A stretch of DNA of 24,226 nucleotides from Pseudomonadota bacterium (GCA_023388335.1 JAEWGL010000124.1:1-24226), one strand, 5' to 3'. Shown: positions 1 to 7,668, numbered from the stretch's first letter. Notes: generated by a model from the sequence alone, not told the origin. Made by a program: numbers and translations.

Positions 1-21
1 GCACAAGGCCGCTCCTACAGG
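1..21 (-). repeat. REP element half, cut by the window edge
   Basis: Read on the minus strand, the first 21 bases contain CTGTAGGAGCGGCCTTGTG. This is the conserved half of the repetitive extragenic palindrome that is abundant in P. putida and relatives. The other half of the palindrome would lie outside the window. The match is from memory of the REP consensus and no search was run. Such elements sit between genes, so this marks an intergenic zone. Confidence 0.6.
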
Positions 22-209
22 GTCAGCTAAATCAATGAGTTAGCGTGTGTTCTATGAGCGCGCATTGTACCGGGACGCCGGACTGCGCGATCGGGCGCGT
101 AGCGGCCGTAGATAGCATGCCGGGTGCGATAGCCGCGGATACCCGCCCGGCTGATGGTAAGCCGTGGGCGCAGCGGCGCACCTTGCTCCGGTGCGCGCGC
201 TCACGCCAG
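22..209. other. Intergenic, no gene recognised
   Basis: This GC-rich stretch lies between the REP half and the receptor remnant. A plus-strand open frame from 45 runs through it and on across the antisense of ridA. Its composition (arginine-, alanine- and cysteine-rich with no recognisable domain) and its overlap with ridA make it a shadow, not a gene. I see no clear intrinsic terminator for the genes to its right and no RNA gene. Confidence 0.5.
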
Positions 210-275
210 TCAGAAGCTGTAGTTGAAACGCCTCATCACATTGCGCGGTGCGCCGTGAACACCGTACAGACCGGT
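210..275 (-). pseudogene. 3' remnant of a TonB-dependent receptor gene
   Basis: On the minus strand the frame ending in the TGA at 210-212 reads TGLYGVHGAPRNVMRRFNYSF and then stops. The pattern YG-x-PRN followed by alternating residues and a terminal Phe is the last beta-strand signature of TonB-dependent siderophore receptors, where the final Phe is the outer-membrane insertion signal. Only 21 codons are open: an in-frame TAA lies at 276-278, and ridA ends at 300. The rest of the receptor is therefore absent from this side. I infer that a receptor gene was truncated when the neighbouring block arrived or when an intervening segment was lost. A short chance resemblance cannot be excluded, because the evidence is about 20 residues. 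Confidence 0.5.
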
Positions 276-299
276 TTAGCTGTAGTACTGCGAGGCGGC

Positions 300-659
300 T
301 TACTCAGCAACCGCGGCGGTCACGATGATCTCGACCAGCACATCCGGCGCGCCCATGTCGCACTGGGCGGTGGCGCGCGTGGGGGCACAACCCGGTGCGG
401 TCCAGGCGTTCCAGACCTCATTCATGCTGTCGAAGTCACGGGCCAGGTCTTTGATCCAGATTTGCGCTGTCAGCACCCGGCTTTTGTCTGAGCCCGCCTT
501 CTCAAGATAAGCTTCAATTTTCGCCAATGTATCGCGTGTTTGGCCGGCGATATCTTGAGTGCGGTCATCGGCGGTCATCCCGCCGACATAAATCACACCA
601 TTATAAATAACGACCCGGCTACGGCGCGGGTCAGTTTCGATGCGAACGATATCACTCAT
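300..659 (-). CDS. RidA/YjgF-family protein (reactive imine deaminase)
   Basis: This 119-residue protein has the usual length of the RidA (YjgF/YER057c/UK114) family, trimeric enzymes that hydrolyse enamine and imine intermediates to keto compounds and ammonia. Near the C-terminus it has APTRATAQ followed by DVLVEI. Arg95 and Glu110 fit the conserved carboxylate-binding Arg and the catalytic-site Glu of the family. The ATG at 657-659 is preceded by AGGAG five bases upstream. It is the last gene of the minus-strand run, 36 bp after the alpha subunit of a flavin dehydrogenase whose chemistry should release imines. This makes an accessory role in that pathway likely. It is a pathway-linked paralogue rather than the housekeeping ridA, judging by its location and its divergent N-terminus. 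The family is clear; the in vivo substrate is unknown. Confidence 0.85.
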   Translation of the reverse strand: MSDIVRIETDPRRSRVVIYNGVIYVGGMTADDRTQDIAGQTRDTLAKIEAYLEKAGSDKSRVLTAQIWIKDLARDFDSMNEVWNAWTAPGCAPTRATAQCDMGAPDVLVEIIVTAAVAE

Positions 660-695
660 ATAGGCTCCTGGATTTTAGTATGAAGAACGGGTGAA

Positions 696-2066
696 CTAAT
701 GTGTAAGTTCGCCCAGTAAAATAGGTTTGATAGGGGCGCGAACGCGGTAGTGGCCAACCTCGTTAGGATCAACGTTGCGCGTTTTCGCGATAATTTCGGT
801 GACGGTTAAACCGCAGAAACGTCCTTGGCATGGCCCCATGCCGCAGCGGCCAAATGCCTTGGTTTGATTCGGCCCATGGCAGCCCAACGCTACATAGCTG
901 CGAATCTGCCCAGCAGTCACTTCCTCGCAGCGGCACACCAGCACGTTATCGTCTGCGGGAATTCTATTTTCCTCTTGGGGGCGATAAAGAACATCCAGGA
1001 ACTTTCTGATGCTCGTAGCGTTTTCCAACTGCTGGGTGAGTTCGGCCAATCGATGTCCCAAGCGCTGCAAACTTCCAAGCTGCGCCCCAATGGCCAATGC
1101 GGCCAAGCGTCCCTGTACAGCAGATGCCTTGGCGCCGACGATGCCTCGGCTATCACCGGCGACGTAGATAACGGTGTCGCCCAGGCGTCCATGCTCATCG
1201 GTATGCGGCAACCAGCACAGTTGCTCGGGGCTCCAATAGTGCGCGGCGCCCGTCGAGAGGCTGAGCTGCGCATTCGGGACAACCCCTTGATGCAGTAACA
1301 CCAGAGAAGACGCGACGGTCGTGCGCTGCCCGCGATGTTTGAATTGAATGCCTTCGGCCGCGTGGTCTCCCACGATTTCAAGGTCGGTAGCACCCGAGTA
1401 AACCTTGACCCCGTGGCGCTTGATCGACGCGAGCAGCTTCATGCCCTTGGCAAGATCACGCCAGCCTTTGAGTGCACCAGCCGCTTCGCGCAACGCCCGG
1501 ACATAAGCCGACTGTGGTGTGGTGTCCACCAACGCCTTGATCGCCACGCCTGCCCTGAGGTATTGCCAAGCCAAGAGGTAGAGCAGCGGGCCGCAACCGG
1601 CGAGGACAACGGGCTCGGTAGGCAATGCACCCGCCCCCTTGAGCATGATCTGACCGGCACCCGCGCCCATTACCCCAGGTAACGTCCAGCCTTTGATGGG
1701 GAACGGTCGCTCCATGGCGCCGCTGGCCAGTACGACATACTTGCCGACGATGTCTTCATTATGGCCATTGGCGATGTAATTGACTTCCCCCGAGGCGGCC
1801 ACGTTCCAGACCACCGCACCGGTGATGTGGATAGCACCGCTGGCTTTGAATTCACGAGCAAGGGCTCGGCCTGCGACGTAATCCGCGCCGAGGATGTGTT
1901 GTATGGCTTCAGGAGCGGACTCGATCCGCCGATAGATCTGGCCGCCGAGCGCTGGTTGTTCGTCCAGCACGACCACCGTCAACCCCTGGGCGCGTGCCTG
2001 GCAGGCTGCGGCCATTCCAGCTGGGCCGGCACCGACGATCACCAGGTCTACCGGGACATTATTCAT
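696..2066 (-). CDS. FAD/NAD(P)-binding dehydrogenase alpha subunit with BFD-type [2Fe-2S] domain (OoxA/HcnB-like)
   Basis: This 456-residue protein has an N-terminal FAD-binding Rossmann motif, GAGPAG at residues 12-17 within VDLVIVGAGPAGMAA. It has a second dinucleotide-fold motif near AGCGPL (156-161) and a late FAD motif around YVAGDSRGIVGAKAS (301-315). The C-terminal BFD-like cluster domain has Cys378, Cys380, Cys408 and Cys413 (CxC and CxxxxC). This is the architecture of the large subunit of opine oxidases (OoxA/NoxA), of the D-hydroxyproline dehydrogenase complexes and of HcnB. The ATG at 2064-2066 has GGAGGG upstream and overlaps the end of the small [2Fe-2S] subunit gene by 8 bp, which points to translational coupling. 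Together with the next two genes to its right it would form a membrane-associated heterooligomer passing electrons from a C-N bond oxidation to the respiratory chain. The substrate cannot be told from the sequence. Confidence 0.85.
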   Translation of the reverse strand: MNNVPVDLVIVGAGPAGMAAACQARAQGLTVVVLDEQPALGGQIYRRIESAPEAIQHILGADYVAGRALAREFKASGAIHITGAVVWNVAASGEVNYIANGHNEDIVGKYVVLASGAMERPFPIKGWTLPGVMGAGAGQIMLKGAGALPTEPVVLAGCGPLLYLLAWQYLRAGVAIKALVDTTPQSAYVRALREAAGALKGWRDLAKGMKLLASIKRHGVKVYSGATDLEIVGDHAAEGIQFKHRGQRTTVASSLVLLHQGVVPNAQLSLSTGAAHYWSPEQLCWLPHTDEHGRLGDTVIYVAGDSRGIVGAKASAVQGRLAALAIGAQLGSLQRLGHRLAELTQQLENATSIRKFLDVLYRPQEENRIPADDNVLVCRCEEVTAGQIRSYVALGCHGPNQTKAFGRCGMGPCQGRFCGLTVTEIIAKTRNVDPNEVGHYRVRAPIKPILLGELTH

Positions 2067-2394
2067 GGCACCCTCCCATTTCGCCGAGGTTCAGTGCCAC
2101 AGCGCCGAGTTGACGCTTGATGTGCATGCCGTCGCGCACCGGGACCATGCAACTTTGCCGTGCGGGTACGCCGTCGATTTCAACGAGGCATTCAAAGCAA
2201 ACACCCATCATGCAGTACGGAGCGCGGGAAACATTACCGACGATACTGGAGCGGAAATCACGGGCGCCTTGGGTCAGCAACGCGGCAGCCACACTGATAC
2301 CCTCGGCGACGCGCAATTCTTGCCCCTCGAATGTGATTTTTACCGTCCGCCCAGCAGGCGCGTTCGAAACAGAAAAAAGCGGCTTAGTGGTCAT
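2059..2394 (-). CDS. Small (2Fe-2S)-binding subunit of the flavin dehydrogenase (HcnA-like gamma)
   Basis: This 111-residue protein belongs to the Fer2_4-type small subunits found beside OoxA/HcnB-type proteins. Cys61, Cys66, Cys69 and Cys82 (pattern C-x4-C-x2-C-x12-C) provide ligands for one [2Fe-2S] cluster, and the fold begins with a beta-grasp segment, VKITFEGQELRVAEG. The start is the ATG at 2392-2394, which overlaps the stop of the beta-subunit gene by 11 bp. Its ribosome-binding site is weak, so translation is probably coupled. It overlaps the alpha gene downstream by 8 bp. This tight beta-gamma-alpha order differs from the hcnA-hcnB-hcnC order (gamma-alpha-beta) of cyanide synthase and resembles catabolic amine or imino-acid dehydrogenases. 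The family is clear; the substrate is unknown. Confidence 0.85.
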   Translation of the reverse strand: MTTKPLFSVSNAPAGRTVKITFEGQELRVAEGISVAAALLTQGARDFRSSIVGNVSRAPYCMMGVCFECLVEIDGVPARQSCMVPVRDGMHIKRQLGAVALNLGEMGGCHE

Positions 2395-3520
2395 GGGTAA
2401 AACTCGCGTTGGGGTCTAGGAATCTGTCGCTGTGGAACCCTTCGAAGTTCGGCGGTGAGGGTGTTATGCCCCCGGCCCAGGGCCCGATGACGTAGGCGTG
2501 GATTGCCGCCAGTGTCACGCCGCTATGACAAATAACGGCATAGGCCCCTGGGCACGTCGTCGAACTCTGGTACACCGGGTAGCCGTCGGGGGTTAAAGGC
2601 CGAATGGCGCCCCATGCTCGAACGAGCCTCACATCCTTAAGGGCGGGAAACGTATCTACAGCCCGTTCGGCGAGCCAGCTGATCTTGTCAGGTGTCGTGC
2701 GATCATCCAGACCGACATCTTCTGAAGTCGAGCCGATCTGCACCGACCCTTCCTTGGTCTGCCGCGCCTTGTTCGTCGGGTAGGGGATAAACGGCTTGAG
2801 CCGCTCGGTGATCAGCACTTGCCCGCGCGTCGGACGGGTTGGGGCATGCAAGCCCACTTGCGATGCCAGCTCGGAGATCCCGATACCGGCGGCGAGTACG
2901 AGCCTGTCGCTGTTCCAGGATTGGCCATCCCGGGAACGCGCCGTGAATTTACCGGTACTGGGGTCCTGCGAGACCGCAACAACGTCAACGCCAGAAATGA
3001 TATCTGCCCCCTTCATTTTCAGGCCCGCATGCAGCGCCCTGAGCAGCATCAAGGGGTTGGCGTGGCCATCATGAGTACCGAAGCTTCCGCCGACGACCTT
3101 GGGGCCTAGCCCAGGCAAGTGCTGCCTCAGCTCTGCAGGGCCCATCATTTGGTAGGGGATATCACCCACAGCTTTGTTGATTTTCTCAAGCAAGTCCGCC
3201 CGCGCTTGTACCTCTTTGTCGCTGAACCCAAGCCAGAAGCCGCCCGTTTGCTCAAGCCCCGTATCGACACCCGTCAGGCTGAGCAACTCCCGGTGCAGTT
3301 CCGGCCACTGTCTTACGGCATCGCGCGTCCATTGCGCATAGCGGGGCATCCCACCACCTTTGCTCGATAACCAGACCAGGCCAAAATTTCCCCGAGAGGC
3401 GCGTAATGCGGCGTCCCCTTGGTCGAGGACGGTGACCCTAAGGCCCCTGCGCGCGGCACCGTAGCCAATTGCCGCGCCGACGAGTCCACCGCCCACTACG
3501 ATCATGTGTTCTTTGCTCAT
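2384..3520 (-). CDS. FAD-dependent amine/D-amino-acid-type oxidoreductase (DadA/OoxB/HcnC-like beta subunit)
   Basis: This 378-residue flavoprotein is in the DAO (D-amino acid oxidase/DadA/glycine oxidase) superfamily. The N-terminus MSKEHMIVVGGGLVGAAIG holds the GxGxxG FAD motif at residues 10-15. The following ALRASRGNFGLVW stretch and the C-terminal YAVICHSGVTLAAIHA are typical of OoxB/HcnC-type catalytic subunits. It is the probable site of oxidation of the substrate C-N bond to an imine. The ATG at 3518-3520 has a strong GGAGGTGA site three bases upstream. The gene is the first one after an intrinsic terminator at 3553-3580 and begins the tightly overlapping dehydrogenase gene set. Its substrate could be an opine, a secondary amine, or a D- or N-substituted amino acid. 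Sequence alone does not decide between these. Confidence 0.85.
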   Translation of the reverse strand: MSKEHMIVVGGGLVGAAIGYGAARRGLRVTVLDQGDAALRASRGNFGLVWLSSKGGGMPRYAQWTRDAVRQWPELHRELLSLTGVDTGLEQTGGFWLGFSDKEVQARADLLEKINKAVGDIPYQMMGPAELRQHLPGLGPKVVGGSFGTHDGHANPLMLLRALHAGLKMKGADIISGVDVVAVSQDPSTGKFTARSRDGQSWNSDRLVLAAGIGISELASQVGLHAPTRPTRGQVLITERLKPFIPYPTNKARQTKEGSVQIGSTSEDVGLDDRTTPDKISWLAERAVDTFPALKDVRLVRAWGAIRPLTPDGYPVYQSSTTCPGAYAVICHSGVTLAAIHAYVIGPWAGGITPSPPNFEGFHSDRFLDPNASFTHDH

Positions 3521-3552
3521 ACTTCACCTCCGCAACTGTGCGGCAGCTCTTG

Positions 3553-3580
3553 AAAAAAGGGCGAGCGGGTCCTCGCTCCC
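3553..3580 (-). terminator. Intrinsic terminator between transporter and dehydrogenase genes
   Basis: On the minus strand GGGAGCG, loop AGGACC and CGCTC-G-CCC form a stem with one bulge, followed at once by TTTTTT (plus-strand A-run 3553-3558). It lies in the 92-bp gap between the permease stop and the dehydrogenase beta-subunit start. It should reduce read-through from transporter into dehydrogenase genes. Just upstream in transcription is a perfect palindrome, CCAAAG-A-CTTTGG (3579-3591), of unknown role. Confidence 0.7.
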
Positions 3581-3612
3581 AAAGTCTTTGGAAGCGAAAA
3601 GTGCACCTGGGC

Positions 3613-4422
3613 CTATTTTTTACCGATTAATACTTTGTCCAAGCCGACAATACGGTCTAGCAAAAACATGAGGATCATCGTTCCCACAATCATTACCGTG
3701 GAAACCGAAGTCGTCACCGGGTCGGTCATCAATGCGATCCGTTCATACAGGGCAACCGGAAGTGTCGTAGTACCCGGGGTGGAGACGAATATCGTCATGG
3801 TGACTTCGTCGAAACTTTGAATGAAGGCCAATAACCAACCGCCGGCCACGCCTGGGAGAATCAAGGGAAACAACACTTTCCAAAAGGACACATATTTAGA
3901 GGCGCCGAGTGAGCGTGCCGCCAGTTCCGCATCGCGATCAAGCCCGATGACAGCCGCCAGGGTAAGCCGCAGTGAGTAAGGCGTGACGATCAATGCATGC
4001 ACCAATAACAGCCCGATGAACGAACCCGAGATCCCCGCCACTGAAAAGAACCTGAGAAACGCTACGCCAAGCACGACATGAGGAATCATCAAGGGGGAGA
4101 GAATCAGTGATGTAAGTGCTTCGCGTCCGGCGAAACGGTATTTGGCAATAGCTATCGCGGCGGGTACCGCGACAATGGACGCAATCGTCGCCGCGCCAAG
4201 CCCCAGCCACACCGAGAGCCAAAACGCATTGATCAACTCCGGGGCGTCCCAAATGGCTTTGTACCACCGCCACGAGGCGCCGTCGAAGGGCATCGATATA
4301 TAGCCCTTGTCTGAGAAAGAGACCAATACAATGATCAACAGCGGCGCCACAATGAAACTGACGAACAGTGTGTGGAAGAGTATTGCAAAGGGCCCGTTAC
4401 TTTCCAGGTTGCGATCACTCAT
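3613..4422 (-). CDS. ABC transporter permease, PotC-like
   Basis: This 269-residue inner-membrane protein has about six predicted hydrophobic segments, the first being FVSFIVAPLLIIVLVSF. It has the binding-protein-dependent transport fold, with the EAA loop that docks on the ATPase at AARSLGASKYVSFWKVLFP. It resembles PotC-type permeases of the polyamine/opine/iron importer class. The ATG at 4420-4422 overlaps the stop of the upstream permease gene as ATGA, and AGGTG lies a few bases before it. It is the last gene of the transporter set and is followed by an intrinsic terminator. The nearby amine dehydrogenase genes suggest import of a nitrogenous compound, but specificity is set by the binding protein and is not visible here. 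Confidence 0.88.
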   Translation of the reverse strand: MSDRNLESNGPFAILFHTLFVSFIVAPLLIIVLVSFSDKGYISMPFDGASWRWYKAIWDAPELINAFWLSVWLGLGAATIASIVAVPAAIAIAKYRFAGREALTSLILSPLMIPHVVLGVAFLRFFSVAGISGSFIGLLLVHALIVTPYSLRLTLAAVIGLDRDAELAARSLGASKYVSFWKVLFPLILPGVAGGWLLAFIQSFDEVTMTIFVSTPGTTTLPVALYERIALMTDPVTTSVSTVMIVGTMILMFLLDRIVGLDKVLIGKK

Positions 4423-5288
4423 ACGAACACCTGCTTGAATTTTCGCTCGATCAATCGATTGCTGCCGATCACCACGAAGACAATGGCAATAAGCAAGAGC
4501 ACCGCAATGGAAGCGCCCAATGGCCAGTTCATCGTGGAGAGAAATTCATCGTAGATCGCCGTGGTGACGACCTTGACGCCGCGACCGCCGATCATCGCTG
4601 GCGTGGCGAAGGCCGAGGCAGACAAGGTAAAGACGATGATCCCGCCGGACAAAATACCCGGCATCAGCTGCGGCAGCACAACGCGCCTGAAGGTGGTCAC
4701 CGGGCCGGCCCCGAGGGAGCGGGCCGCATGGGCAATCTGGCCATCGACTTTTTGCAGGGTGCTCCATACCGAGATCACCATGAAAGGCATCATCACATGG
4801 GTCAGGGCAATCACTACCCCGGTCATGGTAAACATGAGCTGTAGTGGCTGGTCGATCAGACCGAGTGCCATCAGCACTGAGTTGATAAAACCTTCACGTC
4901 CCAACAACAGCGACCATCCCAACGTCCGTACCACCACGGAAATGAGTAACGGGCCGAGTATCACGACGAAAAAGCCACCTTGCCATGCCGGCCGCATGCG
5001 CGAAAGGATCAGCGTTTCAGGAACGCCAATGGCAATGCAGACGGCGGTGACGCCCAGTGACATCAAAGCGGTACGGGCAAACAGCTCGTAATAGAAACTG
5101 TCGCTGAGTACCTCCAGGTAACTGGCCAAGGTATAGCTGTTTTGAGTGCCACTCATGGCATCGAACACATTGAATGAAAGCATGCCAGTCAATGCGATGG
5201 GGACGACGAGCAACCCTAGAAACAACAGGAGCGCGGGCAGCGAGAGTACCCACTGAGCACCATTGGCGCGGTAGGTAGTGTCAGCCAT
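4419..5288 (-). CDS. ABC transporter permease, PotB-like
   Basis: This is a 289-residue inner-membrane permease beginning MADTTYRANGAQWVL. It has a first hydrophobic segment (LSLPALLLFLGLLVVPIAL), several more, and an EAA loop at AARSLGAGPVTTFRRVVLP. The frame is open further upstream to 5375, but that extension would lie inside the ATPase gene. The ATG at 5286-5288 has GGAGG six bases upstream and forms an ATGGCTGA overlap with the ATPase stop, so I chose it. It pairs with the PotC-like protein as the heterodimeric channel of the importer. The class covers polyamine, opine and related uptake systems; the substrate is unknown. Confidence 0.88.
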   Translation of the reverse strand: MADTTYRANGAQWVLSLPALLLFLGLLVVPIALTGMLSFNVFDAMSGTQNSYTLASYLEVLSDSFYYELFARTALMSLGVTAVCIAIGVPETLILSRMRPAWQGGFFVVILGPLLISVVVRTLGWSLLLGREGFINSVLMALGLIDQPLQLMFTMTGVVIALTHVMMPFMVISVWSTLQKVDGQIAHAARSLGAGPVTTFRRVVLPQLMPGILSGGIIVFTLSASAFATPAMIGGRGVKVVTTAIYDEFLSTMNWPLGASIAVLLLIAIVFVVIGSNRLIERKFKQVFV

Positions 5289-6351
5289 GGGCGGCCTCCG
5301 CGGATACGACCTGCAGGTCGCCGTCGCCCCAACCGATGCCGACCGTTTCGCCTTCTTGAGGTTGGCGCTCGCCATTGTTCGGTGCTGTCATCTTCAACGC
5401 GCCCAGGGCGCTTTCGATTTCGTAATACCACAGGCCACCGAGGAACAAGCGTGATGCAATACGCCCCTCGGCTTTCCCAACGCCGCGGGGGGTGAAGCGG
5501 ATGCGCTCAGGCCGGATGAACAGCATGGCGTCGTCGCCCACCTTGAGCTGCTGCCGGTTCGCGGGCACGACGATGCCGTCCAGGTGGACCAATGCCTGTC
5601 CCTGGGAGATGGACTTCACCTTGCCCATGAGAATATTGGTCTGGCCCAGGAAGCGCATGGCGAAGCCGGAGGTGGGCTGGTCGTAGACATCTTGAGGCTT
5701 ACCCAGCTCTGCAATGCAACCGTCGGCCATCACAGCGATTCGGTCGCTCATTGTCATGGCTTCGACTTGGTCATGGGTGACCAAGATAGTAGTAATGCCG
5801 AGCCGGCGCTGGAGCGCCCGGAGCTCAACATGCATTTCACCCCTGAGCTTAGCGTCGAGGTTCGACATAGGCTCATCGAGCAGCAAGACACTCGGACGGA
5901 TCGTCAAAACCCGTGCGATAGCGACACGCTGCCGTTGGCCACCGGACAACTCCCGTGGATAACGCGCCCCGAGCCCCGACAGACGGACCATCGCGAGCGC
6001 CTCTTCGACACGCGTCGCCAGCTCTTGTTTAGGCACTTTGCGCATCTGCAACCCGAAGCCGACGTTTTCGGCAACGGTCATATGCGGGAACAGTGCATAG
6101 CTTTGGAACACGATGCCCATGTCACGTTTTTCAGGCAGCATGCGGGTGATGTCGTTGCCACCGAGATGGACAGAACCCGTGGTAGGGGAAATAAATCCCG
6201 CGACCATCTGAAGTGTCGTCGTTTTTCCGCATCCCGAGCCACCCAGCAGCGAGATGAACTCACCGCTCTTAACCTCTAGGTCCAAGTTGCGCACAGCGGT
6301 AAAGCCGCCCGAATAAGTTTTCGAGAGCCCTCGGATAATCAAATTACTCAT
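5281..6351 (-). CDS. ABC transporter ATP-binding protein, PotA-like
   Basis: This 356-residue ATPase powers the importer. Visible motifs are Walker A GGSGCGKTT (residues 37-45), the Q-loop in GIVFQSYALFPHMTV, the signature LSGGQRQRVAIARVL, Walker B VLLLDEPMSNLDAKL and the H-loop VTHDQVEAM. They are followed by a C-terminal regulatory TOBE-like region, as in PotA, UgpC and FbpC. The start is placed at the ATG 6349-6351, with GTGAG eight bases upstream. An in-frame TTG at 6355-6357 would add two residues and is the alternative. It overlaps the PotB-like gene by 8 bp and follows the binding-protein gene after a 40-bp gap. The assignment to the polyamine/opine/iron-type ATPase group is firm, but the ATPase does not reveal the substrate. 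Confidence 0.92.
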   Translation of the reverse strand: MSNLIIRGLSKTYSGGFTAVRNLDLEVKSGEFISLLGGSGCGKTTTLQMVAGFISPTTGSVHLGGNDITRMLPEKRDMGIVFQSYALFPHMTVAENVGFGLQMRKVPKQELATRVEEALAMVRLSGLGARYPRELSGGQRQRVAIARVLTIRPSVLLLDEPMSNLDAKLRGEMHVELRALQRRLGITTILVTHDQVEAMTMSDRIAVMADGCIAELGKPQDVYDQPTSGFAMRFLGQTNILMGKVKSISQGQALVHLDGIVVPANRQQLKVGDDAMLFIRPERIRFTPRGVGKAEGRIASRLFLGGLWYYEIESALGALKMTAPNNGERQPQEGETVGIGWGDGDLQVVSAEAAHG

Positions 6352-6391
6352 GGCCAATACTCACTATTATTATCATCGTCGAGAGAAGCGC

Positions 6392-7423
6392 TCACTCAAC
6401 GGTACGGCTCCACTGCTTTGTCCATTCAGCACGTTTACGGTTAACGGTGTCCCAGTCTATCGGCACCAGCTGCGCAAGCTTCTCTTCGCCATAAGGGACC
6501 TCTTCGGCCAAACCCTCTTCGAGCTTGGCTTGCCGGTTGACGGGGCCGAAGCCCTCGGTGGCGAACTTGGCCTGCACACTGGGAGACGCCAGGTATTGAA
6601 TCAGCGCTTGAGATTTTTCTGCGAGCTTATTCCCGGAAACTACACAGGCCGAAGCAATAATGGCGGGTGTGCCTTCCTTGGGATAAACAAACTCGATAGG
6701 AAAGCCTGTTTTTTTCAACGCCACGGCACGGTTGCTACCCCAGACAGCAATATCGATATCGTTGCTCTGGAACATCTGCGCTAATTGGGCATTCGAAGAG
6801 GTCCACGCCAATACATTGGGCGCGACATTTTCACGAACGGCTTTGAAGCCTGGGTCCATATCATGCTCACTGCCACCGTTGATGCGGGAGAACATGATCA
6901 AGGTATTTAGGCCGAACGTACCGGAGATAGGGTTGGAGACGACGCGCTTGGCATATTTGGGGTCCGCGATGTCGGACCACGATGTGGGCGCCGCCCAACC
7001 ATTCTTGGCGAAGACTTCTTTATTGTAGGCAATGCCCGTCGCCACCAGCCCGATGCCGACCGCCTTACCCTTGAAGTTCGAGGCTGCGGCAATATCGTAG
7101 ATGTCCTGATACACCGGCGACTGCGCCAAGTTATCGCACAGGCCAAATTGCACGGCGTAATGCATGGGGCCGTCGTCAAACAAGGCAACGTTGATTTGCT
7201 GACTGGCTCGCTGCGCTTGCAATTTGGCAAGGTTTTCACTCGAGCTGCCCGGAACATAAACGACGTTGACATCATGCTTGGCTTCGAACTCGGGAAGGAT
7301 GACCGTTTCAAAGGTCTTTTGAAAGTCGCCGGAATACCCTGCGAAATACAGCGTGTCTTGCGCATACGCGCCGCTGCTAAGCGTAATGGCGCTGGCCAAT
7401 GCAAAGGTGTTGATTTTTTTCAT
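6392..7423 (-). CDS. Periplasmic substrate-binding protein of the PotABCD-like importer
   Basis: This 343-residue protein starts with a signal peptide, MKKINTFALASAITLSSGAYA, with probable cleavage after residue 21 (AYA/QD). The mature part has the periplasmic binding protein type 2 layout of the PotD/AfuA group (DTLYFAGYSGDFQ, then GIGLVATGIAYNKEVF and WGSNRAVALKKTGFP). It should capture the substrate in the periplasm and hand it to the two permeases. The ATG at 7421-7423 follows a very strong ribosome-binding site (GAGGAGGGG), as expected for a protein needed in excess over its membrane partners. It is the first gene of the transporter operon, 245 bp after the regulator gene. Specificity is not assigned. 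Possible ligands are polyamines, opines and other small cationic or zwitterionic amines. Confidence 0.88.
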   Translation of the reverse strand: MKKINTFALASAITLSSGAYAQDTLYFAGYSGDFQKTFETVILPEFEAKHDVNVVYVPGSSSENLAKLQAQRASQQINVALFDDGPMHYAVQFGLCDNLAQSPVYQDIYDIAAASNFKGKAVGIGLVATGIAYNKEVFAKNGWAAPTSWSDIADPKYAKRVVSNPISGTFGLNTLIMFSRINGGSEHDMDPGFKAVRENVAPNVLAWTSSNAQLAQMFQSNDIDIAVWGSNRAVALKKTGFPIEFVYPKEGTPAIIASACVVSGNKLAEKSQALIQYLASPSVQAKFATEGFGPVNRQAKLEEGLAEEVPYGEEKLAQLVPIDWDTVNRKRAEWTKQWSRTVE

Positions 7424-7668
7424 GTCAGCTTCCCCTCCTCACGCGAGTTAACGAGGCAGTGGTCCGCCTCTGTTTTGACTCAATTGGGTAACATCAGTCG
7501 GCAGGGGCCCAGCTTCAATGCACGGACTATAATTGTTGTCTTCCAGGAGACGCTTAGCGCCCCAGTTCCGGCTGAGCACAACGTTAAGGGGAGCAGCGGT
7601 GGACAAGCAAATAGAATATCGCCTTGGCCTATGCACTGGTGATATACCCCCTCTCCCGGGGGCAATCC
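7424..7668 (-). promoter_or_regulatory. Probable regulated promoter region of the transporter-dehydrogenase block
   Basis: This 245-bp gap separates the LysR-type regulator from the binding-protein gene on the same strand and is the natural place for the block's promoter. On the minus strand a TATAGT box (plus 7526-7531) is a candidate -10. No good -35 lies 16-18 bp before it, which fits an activator-dependent promoter. A CAAT-N12-ATTG dyad overlaps this box (around 7515-7534). Behind the regulator stop, CCCCC-N6-GGGGG (7647-7662) forms a short hairpin without a T-run. All of this is inferred from pattern only. Confidence 0.35.

Noticed and set aside
45..491. Plus-strand open frame of 148 codons at the left edge
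   Set aside because: It overlaps ridA antisense, has no ribosome-binding site or domain, and its composition is that of a GC-rich shadow frame.
696..3520. Hydrogen cyanide synthase (hcnABC) as identity of the three dehydrogenase genes
   Set aside because: Family and cofactors are the same, but the subunit order differs and the genes follow an importer and precede ridA, which fits catabolism better. A phylogeny would be needed to exclude it fully.
5289..5375. Upstream extension of the PotB-like permease
   Set aside because: It would overlap the ATPase by 95 bp and adds a basic, non-family N-terminus; the ATG at 5288 has a good ribosome-binding site.
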